The notes: generated from the sequence alone by a model not told the origin. 64,000 nt of DNA from DASPOF01 sp035626155 (GCA_035626155.1 DASPOF010000065.1:1-64000), one strand, 5' to 3'. Shown: positions 1 through 7,621, counted from the stretch's first letter. Program-made: numbers and translations.

Positions 1-537
1 CTATTTGCCGGCCTGGGTTCCCTGCGGGCCTATATTTTGTTCGCACTCAAATTGCCGCTTGTGAATGATATGGCGTTGGCGGCGAGGCCGTACCAAACGC
101 ATTCGTTGCGGAGCTTCTGGATGCTGTTTGTGGCCGGCCGCCTCGGATTCGGCCTCTGGATTCTATCCTCGGTCGCCGTATTGGCTATTCTGGCGGGATA
201 TTGGAGCCGCGAACCGCGGGCGGATTTGCGGTGCGCCGCCTTAATTGTGGCGGCTGTTCTGATCGACCCGCATCTGTATGTTTACGACGCGGTCATCCTG
301 GCTCCCGCGCTCATCGTGGCGATCGATAGCGCGCGCGGCCTCGGCAAGACGATCGCCGCAGACGGAATCCGCGTCGCCGTCTACGTGCTCTTCGTATGCC
401 TGTTCCTCGGGCCGCTCGCTCGAATCACCCATGTGCAGTTATCCGTCCCCGTGATGCTCGCGCTGTTCGTCGCGGTGACACGCGCAAGCGCGACCCCGTC
501 TTGGAAAGCGGCAGACACTGCTTTCTCCGCGCCCTGA
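1..537 (+). CDS. GT87-like (DUF2029) membrane glycosyltransferase, C-terminal part
   Basis: The reading frame is open from the first base, so this is the 3' end of a gene that begins outside the window. The visible 178 or so residues hold several hydrophobic segments. A loop with an IDPHLYVYD motif sits between membrane segments, as in polyprenyl-phosphate-dependent mannosyltransferases of the GT87/DUF2029 family, where the last helices follow such an H-x-Y-x-Y loop. The enzyme would act in the inner membrane on cell-envelope glycans. The internal TTG at 37 is not needed as a start. The family call rests on the C-terminal pattern only, because the catalytic N-terminal half is not in the window. 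Confidence 0.55.
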   Translation, partial: LFAGLGSLRAYILFALKLPLVNDMALAARPYQTHSLRSFWMLFVAGRLGFGLWILSSVAVLAILAGYWSREPRADLRCAALIVAAVLIDPHLYVYDAVILAPALIVAIDSARGLGKTIAADGIRVAVYVLFVCLFLGPLARITHVQLSVPVMLALFVAVTRASATPSWKAADTAFSAP

Positions 538-598
538 TGGGATAGCTTAGGCCTCGGTGCGAATTCCGGGTCGATAGGAAGTGATCGCGTTAAGGTAG

Positions 599-1645
599 GT
601 GTGGGGAGAAAACTTGGGGACACAGGCTGAGAATCTGCGGGTGCAAAGCCGGGGCAGCGCGGCCCAGGCGGCCTCGCCCGTGCCTACGGTGCCGGCGACT
701 GCGCGAGTCCGACCCTCGCTGCTTGGGTACGCGCCCGCACTCATATTGCTCCTGATCGTAGTCGCCGACTCGGCGCGTTACGCAGGCACCGATCTCTGGT
801 GGCATGTGAGTTCTGGCCAGGCGCTGCTGAACGGCGGCCGCTTGGAGGGCCACGATCCTTACTCCTACTCAGCGCCTGGCCACCTCTGGCTAGTTCATGA
901 ATGGCTAAGCGAGGTCGTGATGGCGGCGCTCTACAACGCGCTCGGCGTCGCCGGGCTCAAGTTATGGAAGTTCGCATGCACTGCGGCGACGATATTGTTC
1001 CTCGCGGCCGCCGAGGATGAGACCGATGCGCCGCTAACGGTGCGCATCACAGTTCTTGCTGCTGCATCGCTAGCCCTTCTGCCACAGATGCAGTTCAGGC
1101 CGCAAATGTTCACCTGGGTGCTGATGGCTGCCCTGATCGCAGGCCTGGCGCGTGACAACTATCGACACCTCGCGCCGTTATGGCTTTGCGTCCCCGGCGT
1201 TGCACTATGGGCCAATCTGCACGGCGGTTTCTTCATCGGACTAGTCACGCTCGCGGTTTATACGGCGTCAACGGCCGCGCAGGATTTAGCCGCGGGACGG
1301 GGACTTCGCCGCGGATTCACACTCAGTGCAATCACAGTCATGAGCCTGCTTGCGACCTTGCTTAACCCTTTTGGAATCGGAACGTGGCGCATCGTCGCCC
1401 ACTCACTCAGCAATCCGATGACCCACAAGGTGATGGCCGACTGGCGCCCGATGTTAGTAGTCCTCGCCGAACAGCTTCACCAGCCGAAAGCGGGGGTCTT
1501 CCTGATGGTTTGCGTGCTCGCGATTATCGCGGGCCTCGCCGTGACGGTGGCGGTCCGGCCGCGCGGCAATGATCTCGCGCTGGTCGCGGTCGCTGCTGTG
1601 ATGGCGGTCGCCGCTTTCATCTGTGGTCGGCAAAAAGTAGCATAA
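599..1645 (+). CDS. Polytopic membrane protein, possibly C-terminally truncated
   Basis: A 348-residue protein with a GTG start behind an AAGGTAGGT stretch. After about 40 hydrophilic residues it has repeated hydrophobic segments. A DLWWHVSSGQ motif (about residue 67) and VHEWLSE (about 98) lie in the first periplasmic loop. They resemble uncharacterised GT-C-like membrane proteins of roughly 450-500 residues that start with a D-x-WWH signature. Here the protein stops after FICGRQKVA, where relatives usually continue with further helices, so a late frameshift or nonsense change is possible. Its substrate is unknown. It follows the GT87-like gene by 61 bases and may share its transcript. Confidence 0.6.
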   Translation: MWGENLGTQAENLRVQSRGSAAQAASPVPTVPATARVRPSLLGYAPALILLLIVVADSARYAGTDLWWHVSSGQALLNGGRLEGHDPYSYSAPGHLWLVHEWLSEVVMAALYNALGVAGLKLWKFACTAATILFLAAAEDETDAPLTVRITVLAAASLALLPQMQFRPQMFTWVLMAALIAGLARDNYRHLAPLWLCVPGVALWANLHGGFFIGLVTLAVYTASTAAQDLAAGRGLRRGFTLSAITVMSLLATLLNPFGIGTWRIVAHSLSNPMTHKVMADWRPMLVVLAEQLHQPKAGVFLMVCVLAIIAGLAVTVAVRPRGNDLALVAVAAVMAVAAFICGRQKVA

Positions 1646-1728
1646 GCGCTACTTCCTGTCGCTACCGCCGGACTTTGCTCCAGTAAATCCGGTACTTTAA
1701 TCGCTTCCTCACCGAACCTGATCAATTT

Positions 1729-1757
1729 GTTGCTCTCGCGCAACGAAAAGTTGCAAC
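1729..1757. promoter_or_regulatory. Candidate enhancer (UAS) palindromes upstream of the pilin promoter
   Basis: GTTGC, six bases, GCAAC (1729-1744) is a 16-base palindrome, and GTTGCAAC (1750-1757) is an 8-base palindrome using the same half-site. Their position, 60-90 bases upstream of the candidate -24 element, is the usual distance for enhancer binding by NtrC-family activators. The link to the regulator at 11024-12478 is inference. Confidence 0.35.
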
Positions 1758-1818
1758 TGCGCCTGCCGAAGCCAGGAAAAAGCAATGAAAATGCAAAGCT
1801 ATTCGCCAAAGACAATTT

Positions 1819-1834
1819 TGGCATGACAGATGCT
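1819..1834 (+). promoter_or_regulatory. Candidate sigma-54 (-24/-12) promoter
   Basis: TGGCATG, four bases, ATGCT matches the consensus TGGCACG-N4-TTGCW with two mismatches. It keeps the invariant GG and GC dinucleotides exactly ten bases apart. It lies upstream of the Flp pilin genes, and an NtrC-family activator gene ends the same locus. Transcription would start near 1846. Confidence 0.45.
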
Positions 1835-2011
1835 CTAGCTCAGGGTTCGCGTGGAATGATTCGCGCAGCACTGCCCGGCATTGCCCGGGCGAAGAGAGCG
1901 TAGCGAGATAAGGCCACTCCGAGGAGCGGCACGGTTGGGAGAGAGAGCCGAACTTAACATTGGGGACAATGGCCAATAACGGCCATGCAAAACCGCAAGG
2001 AGGACACGGGA

Positions 2012-2182
2012 ATGGATTTTCTGAACAGGCTGTATGTGAAGGTGCGCGAGGCCCAAAAGGGCCAGACGATGACCGAGTACGCGCTGATTCTCAGCGCGGT
2101 CGCTGTCGTCGTGTTCGTTGGCTACCAGACGATGGGCAGCACCATCAAGACGCTGCTCACCAGCATTGATACCCAGCTCTAA
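2012..2182 (+). CDS. flp: Flp/Fap-type pilin, copy 1
   Basis: A 56-residue type IVb prepilin. A short basic N-terminus (DFLNRLYVKVREAQKGQ) precedes the processing and hydrophobic region TMTEYALILSAVAVVVF. The Glu-Tyr pair of Flp pilins is present, and the tail is polar. TadV-type prepilin peptidase should cut just before the TMTEYA segment. The ATG at 2012 is chosen over the in-frame ATG at 1985 because AAGGAGG (1997-2003) sits eight bases in front of it. This is the first of three tandem pilins and is followed at once by a hairpin (2201-2230). Confidence 0.93.
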   Translation: MDFLNRLYVKVREAQKGQTMTEYALILSAVAVVVFVGYQTMGSTIKTLLTSIDTQL

Positions 2183-2200
2183 ATCGCGGTCACGAACTGC

Positions 2201-2230
2201 GGGCGGCGGAGGGCAGTCTCTCCGCCGCCC
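2201..2230 (+). other. RNA hairpin after pilin 1
   Basis: GGGCGGCGGAG, eight-base loop, CTCCGCCGCCC: a perfect 11-bp GC stem 18 bases after the pilin stop. There is no T-tract, so it is more likely an mRNA 3'-end stabiliser or partial terminator than a full intrinsic terminator. Confidence 0.7.
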
Positions 2231-2266
2231 GTATCGAAAATGTAAAAAAGGAGGAAGCGCAGAGGA

Positions 2267-2437
2267 ATGAACCTAGCGGCGCGGTGGTACTTGCAAGTGC
2301 GTGAGTACCATCGAGGGCAGACAATGACTGAGTATGCTCTTATTCTCGCCGCGGTCGCAGTAGTCGTGTTCGTGGGCTATCAGACGATGGGTAGTACCAT
2401 CTCGACCCTGCTCGGCTCAGTGGACACGCAACTGTAG
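2267..2437 (+). CDS. flp: Flp/Fap-type pilin, copy 2
   Basis: A 56-residue prepilin in the same locus. It starts MNLAARWYLQVREYHRGQ, then TMTEYALILAAVAVVVF, and ends in DTQL like copy 1. The hydrophobic core is nearly identical to copy 1, while the N-terminal leader differs completely. That is typical of tandem Flp paralogues. AAGGAGG lies at 2248-2254 and a second AGAGGA directly in front of the ATG. It could serve as a minor pilin or provide dosage. A hairpin (2472-2507) follows. Confidence 0.93.
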   Translation: MNLAARWYLQVREYHRGQTMTEYALILAAVAVVVFVGYQTMGSTISTLLGSVDTQL

Positions 2438-2471
2438 TGTTCAGTGCCCGGCCGCGGGCGACGGCGGGGGC

Positions 2472-2507
2472 TTCTGCGAAGGAGGCCTCAGAGTCTCCTT
2501 CGCAGAA
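2472..2507 (+). other. RNA hairpin after pilin 2
   Basis: TTCTGCGAAGGAG, ten-base loop, CTCCTTCGCAGAA: a perfect 13-bp stem between pilins 2 and 3. No T-run follows. Its position matches the hairpins after the other two pilin genes. Confidence 0.75.
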
Positions 2508-2546
2508 ACCATCGCCAAATGGCGGCATCCCTGGGAGGGGATCATC

Positions 2547-2714
2547 ATGAAGTTGCTAAAAGCGGTGCGCGTCAAGACGGCCTGGATGCGCGGCCAGACG
2601 ATGACTGAGTATGCCCTGATACTGGTAACCGTCGCCGCAGTCGTGATTTCGCTCTACTCGAATGCGAGCACGATTCTGACGAGCATCATCAACCAGGTCG
2701 GGCCGCTGCTCTAA
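2547..2714 (+). CDS. flp: Flp/Fap-type pilin, copy 3 (divergent)
   Basis: A 55-residue prepilin with leader MKLLKAVRVKTAWMRGQ and core TMTEYALILVTVAAVVISLY. Its C-terminal part (SNASTILTSIINQVGPLL) differs from copies 1 and 2, so it is the most divergent of the three and may be a minor or specialised pilin. A GGGAGGGGATC stretch precedes the ATG. The conserved Glu of the TMTEY motif, needed for assembly and methyltransfer in type IV-like pilins, is present. Confidence 0.92.
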   Translation: MKLLKAVRVKTAWMRGQTMTEYALILVTVAAVVISLYSNASTILTSIINQVGPLL

Positions 2715-2744
2715 GGCGCCGCTGTGCCCGAAGGTCCGCCGGGG

Positions 2745-2768
2745 GGCTTTCACCATCGTGGTGAAGCC
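2745..2768 (+). other. RNA hairpin after pilin 3
   Basis: GGCTTTCACCA, TCG, TGGTGAAGCC: a tight stem with one bulged base and a three-base loop, 30 bases after the third pilin stop. It is the third hairpin in a pilin-hairpin series. Confidence 0.6.
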
Positions 2769-2804
2769 GCCGAACCGCCGGGGGATTGCCGGGCGACTAT
2801 CTAT

Positions 2805-2993
2805 ATGAAAACCGGTGCCTCACAGGCTATCGACACCCGCGATGGGACCAATCTTGAAATTGCGCCGTCGCGATCAGAGCTGCATGTTTCGTTTCCGGCC
2901 GGCCAAGCGCCGGGAACTGTGGATATTCGATTGACTATAAAAGCCAAAGCGATGGGGCTGGCCGGATTAGTGACGGCCGGCGCGGAGGGGTGA
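2805..2993 (+). CDS. Possible small protein between pilins and cpaB
   Basis: A 62-codon frame that ends one base before the cpaB ATG, a spacing typical of translational coupling. The product has no recognisable motif; its middle (LHVSFPAGQAPGTVDIRLTI) alternates like a beta strand. There is no good ribosome-binding site, and the gap would otherwise be a plain 280-base spacer. I do not recognise it, and it may be chance. Confidence 0.2.
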   Translation: MKTGASQAIDTRDGTNLEIAPSRSELHVSFPAGQAPGTVDIRLTIKAKAMGLAGLVTAGAEG

Positions 2994-2994
2994 A

Positions 2995-4137
2995 ATGAGA
3001 CGACCTATAGTGTTCGTCGTACTCGCGGGGCTGGCGGCCATGCTCGCCTCGGTGGTGGTGTACTCAGCGCTCAAGAAGCGCGAGGCCGAGATCCAGCAGG
3101 CCATGGCTAAGAACGTCGAAATCGTGGTCGCTGCCTACGATCTCCCGCTCGGCGCGAAGATCGAGGCGGGCGAGTTGAAAATGGCGCGCTGGTCCGCTGA
3201 AGCGACTCCCGAGGGCGCAATGACCGATCCCAAGCAGGCGATCGGGTCATACGTCCGAAGCCAGTTCGTCGCGAACGAGCCGATCGTGACAGGCAAGCTG
3301 TTCATGGGGCAGAAGACCGCGGGCGTGATGCCGCTGTTGATCCCGTTCGGAATGCGAGCCGTGTCTGTGCCGGTCGACGAGGTGAGCGACATCTCGGGCT
3401 TCGTCCTGCCGCACACGCGAGTCGACATCCTGGTCGCGCTTTCGGTCGGCGGCGAGGGCGGCAATAAGGCGTTTTCCAAGGTCGTGCTGCAAAACGTCGA
3501 AGTCCTCGCCGTGGGTGAGGAAGTCGAAATGAAGAAAGACGAGCCGACCACCGTCAGAGTGGTCACCCTGCTCGTCTCGCCCCAGGAGGCCGAGCGACTG
3601 TCGCTGGCCAGCCGCGAGGGCACGCTGCGCCTGGCGATGCGCAATTACAACGACAACAAGATCGTGCTTACCAGCGGGACCGACGTTCAGGAGATGTTGC
3701 GCGCCTACAGCCTGCAACCGGAGATTCCGGTGGCGGCGCCGCAGGTCGCGCCTCGCGCGCCCGAGCGGCCAAGGTCGAGGCCAATGGAGATCGAGATATA
3801 CCGCAACGGCAAGACCTCCGAGTCGGTATCGTTCATCAGTCAGGCAAGCCCTGATGATACGCCAGGCCACAAAAAGACCCGTGAATACTCGCGCGTAGAG
3901 CCCGAGACTGAAAAGGACGCCGCCGCTTCCGAACCGGCTGCGACCGCGCATGCCGCGGCCTCAACTCCGGCTCCAAGCGAGGCCTCTGCCGGCGACCACG
4001 CGCCGCCCGCCACTGCGGCGGATGCCGCCAGCAGCGAAGCGGCTGCTCCCGCGCAATCGGCGAGCTCCAAGGAATCTTCTCTTAGCGGCCCGATGCCGGG
4101 CTATGTCCCGACCCCGAAAACGATCGACGTGCCGTGA
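2995..4137 (+). CDS. cpaB: Flp pilus assembly protein CpaB/RcpC
   Basis: 380 residues. An N-terminal membrane anchor (about 5-25, FVVLAGLAAMLASVVVYSAL) is followed by a SAF-like domain (about 42-105, VVVAAYDLPLGAKIEAGEL), then a second conserved region around PFGMRAVSVPVDEVSDISGFVLPHTRVD and a V-L-Q-N-V-E-VLAVG motif. This order is diagnostic for CpaB, the periplasmic partner of the secretin. The last 110 residues are a low-complexity Ala/Ser/Pro/Glu tail, longer than usual, possibly a peptidoglycan-spanning linker. It is followed after 40 bases by the secretin gene. Confidence 0.92.
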   Translation: MRRPIVFVVLAGLAAMLASVVVYSALKKREAEIQQAMAKNVEIVVAAYDLPLGAKIEAGELKMARWSAEATPEGAMTDPKQAIGSYVRSQFVANEPIVTGKLFMGQKTAGVMPLLIPFGMRAVSVPVDEVSDISGFVLPHTRVDILVALSVGGEGGNKAFSKVVLQNVEVLAVGEEVEMKKDEPTTVRVVTLLVSPQEAERLSLASREGTLRLAMRNYNDNKIVLTSGTDVQEMLRAYSLQPEIPVAAPQVAPRAPERPRSRPMEIEIYRNGKTSESVSFISQASPDDTPGHKKTREYSRVEPETEKDAAASEPAATAHAAASTPAPSEASAGDHAPPATAADAASSEAAAPAQSASSKESSLSGPMPGYVPTPKTIDVP

Positions 4138-4177
4138 GCCATAGCGACCAAGGTGAGGTGATGAAGAGGTGACTACT

Positions 4178-6178
4178 ATGAAAGCTCAACGTGGATGTGG
4201 ATTGCTCCCCTGGCTGCTGGCCGCACTGAGCCTGCTGCTGTTCCGTCCCGCCCTGCTGCTAGCGGCGGGCGATGCTTCGGAGCACGTTTCGATATCTCTC
4301 AACGCAGGCGAGACCTACGTGATCGAAAACGTAAGTCCCGGCTCGACGCCGGGAGTGCGGGTGGTCGAGAACCCGCACGCGCTCGTCGTTCACAACGAAG
4401 AGCCCGGCAAAGTCGTGCTGCTCGGAGCAGAGTCGGGAAAATGGTCGGTCGAGATCCAACAGGCCGACGGTAAATCCACGACCTATGACGTGGCCGTGCA
4501 CGCGATTGCGAATCCCAAGGATATTTCGCATCCGGCGGAGGCGCCGCCGGCGATCAGCGATTCCGGCGCAACCAGCGGAACGGCCGCTCCGGTCGTAGCC
4601 AAGCTCGATGCGGGTGCGGGCCCGGTTAATGCGTCGAGCGCCACCGGTGATTCTCACGCGGCTCCTTCATCGTCTAGTGCCAGTGCGTCTTCGCCATCGA
4701 ACAATTCGGCCAGCGCGCCGGCTTCGGCGGCTTCAACCAGTTCCAGTAGCGAGACCATCAAGCTCGCAGCGAGCAGCTCCGCGCCATCGGCACCATGGGC
4801 GCCGCCTTCCTCCGAGCCTGCTCCTGCATCGCCAGAGCCGCCTGCTCCGGCGGCTGCACCAGCAGCGCCGGCGCCGCCGGCTGCACCGGCCATCCCGGCA
4901 CCGGCTGAGGCCCAGACTTCCAACCCGCTGATCCCAAGCCAGACCGCGTCGGCAGCGGCCACCGCGCCAAAATACCGGACCGATCCGTCGATCGCAGAGA
5001 CGGGCGGCAACTATTCGAGTGATGCCGTCTCCGGCGGTACCCATTACCTGCCCGACGATGTGGTCGTGCTCATGACCGGGACCTCGCGCATCATCGACTT
5101 CCCGAGCAAAATCCGCCGGGTCTCGATCGCCGACACTGCGATCGCCGACATCCAGGTGGTCAACCCCTTCCAGCTCAACCTGATCGGCCACAAGCCCGGA
5201 TTCACCACGCTGGCCGTGTGGAACCAGCAGGGGCATTACGATGAGCGCACGGTGCGAATCGATGCGAGCGGCAAGCAGCAGGTTCTGCTCAACTGCATCG
5301 TAGCCGAGCTCGACCGCAACCGGATCGAAAGTCAGGGCGTCAACCTGTCGCTGGCGCTGACGAACTATGGCGTGTCCCTGTTCGGGCTGCCGGGCGCGGT
5401 TGCCACTCCGTACAGCCCGCAGAGTACGATCACCACGGTATTGCCCAACGGGACGGTAATTTCCGGCGGCGCGGCCTCGCTCCCACCGGGCGGAGACCTT
5501 ATCCCGCTGCTGCTCTCCCAGAACGTGACTTACGGGCTGGCGGCGCAGAACTCGAACATCTCGACCCAGTCGTTTTTCCAGTTTCTCGAGAATCACAACC
5601 TGGGCAAGGTCCTCGCGCAGCCGCATCTGCTCGCCAACTCGGGCGAAACTGCAAAGTTTCTGTCCGGCGGCGAGATTCCGATCGTGATCTCGCAGGCCCT
5701 CAACACGTCGATCGTATTCAAGGAGTTCGGCACTTCGGTGCAGTTCATGCCGACCGTGGTGGGGCGCAACGATATCGAGCTGTTCGTCAAGCCCCAGGTT
5801 TCGGAGCCCGACTACGCCCACGGCGTGCAGATGTTCGGCTTCAACATTCCGGCGTTTGTTACTCGGCGCGCGGAAACGCTGGTCAGGCTGAAAGACGACC
5901 AGACCCTGATCATCGCGGGACTGATCCTGCACAACAAGAAAGCGACCATTAACAAGGTTCCGTACGTTGGCGACATTCCGTTCTTAAGCGGCCTGTTCCG
6001 CACCACGAGCTACGAGAACGATGAGAGCGATCTCGTGATGAGCGTGACTCCGCAGATCGTCCGTCCGCTGCCCGAGGGCGCCCAGATCCAGAACCCGGTC
6101 GAGGTGCCGGAAATGACGACCGAGCAAATCAAGACGAAGCCGCTCGAGCAGCCAGATGCGGCGCGGCCCAGGTTCTAG
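4178..6178 (+). CDS. cpaC: Tad/Flp outer-membrane secretin CpaC/RcpA
   Basis: 666 residues with a signal peptide (about 1-30). An N-terminal pilus-secretin domain (GETYVIENVSPGSTPGVRVVE, with a beta-rich block to about 105) is followed by a long Ala/Ser/Pro linker (about 120-265). A second N-domain comes next (about 290-370, VVLMTGTSRIIDFP), then the secretin channel domain (about 420-640) with the VPYVGDIPFLSGLFR signature. It forms the outer-membrane pore for the Flp pilus. ATG 4178 is preferred over the in-frame GTG 4169 because AGAGGTG lies six bases upstream. The duplicated N-domain and 140-residue linker are unusual. Its TAG stop touches repeat copy 1. Confidence 0.93.
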   Translation: MKAQRGCGLLPWLLAALSLLLFRPALLLAAGDASEHVSISLNAGETYVIENVSPGSTPGVRVVENPHALVVHNEEPGKVVLLGAESGKWSVEIQQADGKSTTYDVAVHAIANPKDISHPAEAPPAISDSGATSGTAAPVVAKLDAGAGPVNASSATGDSHAAPSSSSASASSPSNNSASAPASAASTSSSSETIKLAASSSAPSAPWAPPSSEPAPASPEPPAPAAAPAAPAPPAAPAIPAPAEAQTSNPLIPSQTASAAATAPKYRTDPSIAETGGNYSSDAVSGGTHYLPDDVVVLMTGTSRIIDFPSKIRRVSIADTAIADIQVVNPFQLNLIGHKPGFTTLAVWNQQGHYDERTVRIDASGKQQVLLNCIVAELDRNRIESQGVNLSLALTNYGVSLFGLPGAVATPYSPQSTITTVLPNGTVISGGAASLPPGGDLIPLLLSQNVTYGLAAQNSNISTQSFFQFLENHNLGKVLAQPHLLANSGETAKFLSGGEIPIVISQALNTSIVFKEFGTSVQFMPTVVGRNDIELFVKPQVSEPDYAHGVQMFGFNIPAFVTRRAETLVRLKDDQTLIIAGLILHNKKATINKVPYVGDIPFLSGLFRTTSYENDESDLVMSVTPQIVRPLPEGAQIQNPVEVPEMTTEQIKTKPLEQPDAARPRF

Positions 6179-6333
6179 CAGGATGTTGAGAAAGCCGAAA
6201 TCGTCGCAGTTCGACCGCGTTGCGGTCTCAACACCCTGCGTGAAAGATGGCTTCTTTCCGATATCTTCTCCCCCGGTCTATTCCGGGGGAGATAAGAGAG
6301 GGGGAGCAGGCTGTGATTTATCACCAGCCTGCT
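6178..6333 (+). repeat. 156-bp structured dispersed repeat, copy 1
   Basis: It matches 57436-57591 over its whole length and in the same orientation. It contains three nested or serial inverted repeats: outer ends GCAGGATGTTGAGA / TCTCAACACCCTGC, a central TCTCCCCCGG / CCGGGGGAGA hairpin (6267-6292), and a final AGCAGGCTG / CAGCCTGCT hairpin (6305-6333). It lies between the secretin and tadZ genes and starts on the last base of the secretin stop codon. There is no coding capacity. It resembles a REP/BIME-like or miniature mobile element. Confidence 0.85.
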
Positions 6334-6390
6334 AGGGGAGCAGGCCGGCTGAGAGGAACTGACTCATAGCGCAAAAGGTGAGAGGTTGCG

Positions 6391-7611
6391 GTGGCAGTAC
6401 TGTCGAAAAGGAATGGCCGGCGAGAGGCGCTAAAGGTCCACCTCGTGGGCAGCGCGCAGACGCAGCGCTCCGAGACGAGAAACGCGCTCCTCGCGCTCAG
6501 CGGCGACCCGCCGATGGAGATCGTCGAGATCGAACCGGATGCGAAGGCGCCCGCGCAAACCCCCGCCGACGTGACGATGATCTTGTTCAACGGCGACGAG
6601 GATGTGGCCCTTCAGTACCTCCAGCGGCAGAACGCGCTCGAACCGCGCCCCGCAATCTTTGCGCTGCTTCATGACCGCTCGCCCGAGCTGATGAAGCGCG
6701 TGCTGCGGGCGGGGGCGGACGAGCTCCTCTTCCTGCCCCTGGATCCGGGCGATGCGACCGGCGCGTTGCTGAAGATCAGCGAGGCGCGCCGGCGCGAGGA
6801 GCATCACGAGGGCGGGGTCATCTGCTCGCTGGTAAGCCTCGTGGGCGGCACCGGAGTCACCAGCCTGAGCGCAAATCTCGCGCTCGCGATGCGCTACGTC
6901 TTCGACAAGCGGGTGGGGGTGGTCGATCTCGATCTCCAGACGAGCGGGCTCGCCGTGTACCTCAACCTCGAGCCCGAGCGCACCATCATGGAGCTCGTAG
7001 AAAGCCAGCAGAAAATGGATTCGATCCAGTTGGAAGCCGCGCTGAGCAAGCATGCCTCGGGCATTTATCTGCTCGCCGCGCCAAAGCGGATCGAAGACAG
7101 CGAGCTGGTGAACGAGGCGACGGTCGGGGCGGTCCTGGACCTGATGCGGCAGATGTTCGACTACGTGATCGTCGACTGCGGCACGCACATCGATGCCAAC
7201 TCGGTCGCCGCCTGGGAGCGCTCCAAGCACCTGTTCTACGTGCTCGACCAGTCGATCGGCGCGGCCAGATGCGCGTGGCGGTTCGTCGATCTGTGCGCGC
7301 GTCTGGGACTTCAGAGCGTCGAGCCGGCCTTCATCCTGAGCCGTTTTGTGCCCGGTCATCCGATCAGCGAGGACCAGCTCACTCACACCCTGGCGCAGGC
7401 CATTTACGCGAAGGTTCCCCGCGATGAGAAAGTACTCGAGCGCATCCAACTCAGCGCTCAGGACCTCTGGCAGGTAGCGCCGAATTCGCCGCTGGCCAAG
7501 AGCATCGAAGAGATCGCCCGCAAGATAGACACCGGCAGCGAGGTCAGCGCCGAGGATCAGGAGAACTCGATCGTATCGAAACTACTCCTCGCGATTGGCG
7601 CTCGCGCGTGA
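6391..7611 (+). CDS. tadZ: TadZ/CpaE-like pilus localisation ATPase, degenerate P-loop
   Basis: 406 residues, GTG start behind AAAGGTGAGAGG. The N-terminal part (about 14-130) resembles an atypical receiver domain (VTMILFNGDED, PAIFALLHDRS, AGADELLFLPLD). A ParA/MinD-like domain follows (about 140-380). In TadZ proteins this pair places the pilus machine at a cell site. The deviant Walker A reads SLVGGTGVTSLSANLA (149-164). Neither the signature lysine nor the P-loop lysine of MinD is present, so ATP binding may be weak or absent. The GVVDLDLQ and YVIVDCG strands are kept. It sits directly upstream of tadA. Confidence 0.88.
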   Translation: MAVLSKRNGRREALKVHLVGSAQTQRSETRNALLALSGDPPMEIVEIEPDAKAPAQTPADVTMILFNGDEDVALQYLQRQNALEPRPAIFALLHDRSPELMKRVLRAGADELLFLPLDPGDATGALLKISEARRREEHHEGGVICSLVSLVGGTGVTSLSANLALAMRYVFDKRVGVVDLDLQTSGLAVYLNLEPERTIMELVESQQKMDSIQLEAALSKHASGIYLLAAPKRIEDSELVNEATVGAVLDLMRQMFDYVIVDCGTHIDANSVAAWERSKHLFYVLDQSIGAARCAWRFVDLCARLGLQSVEPAFILSRFVPGHPISEDQLTHTLAQAIYAKVPRDEKVLERIQLSAQDLWQVAPNSPLAKSIEEIARKIDTGSEVSAEDQENSIVSKLLLAIGARA

Positions 7612-7621
7612 GGTTAGGTCG

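Larger units (their letters stand above)
1646..2011 (+). other. Long intergenic leader of the tad/Flp locus
   Basis: This 366-base stretch carries no supportable gene. It holds a palindromic pair at 1729-1757, a sigma-54-type promoter at 1819-1834 and a strong AAGGAGG ribosome-binding site at 1997-2003 ahead of the first pilin. If the promoter is used, the untranslated leader of the pilin mRNA is about 165 bases. I see no terminator for the upstream membrane gene. Confidence 0.5.

Noticed and set aside
4650..4920. Local repetitive Ala/Pro/Ser sequence that might be an inserted element
   Set aside because: It is an in-frame low-complexity linker within the secretin with no repeat ends; a similar tail occurs in CpaB.
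4733..5932. Long open frame on the minus strand opposite the secretin gene (about 400 codons)
   Set aside because: It is a by-product of GC-rich codon use in the secretin. Its translation is rich in Arg, His and Asp without any domain, and the + strand gene has clear secretin motifs.
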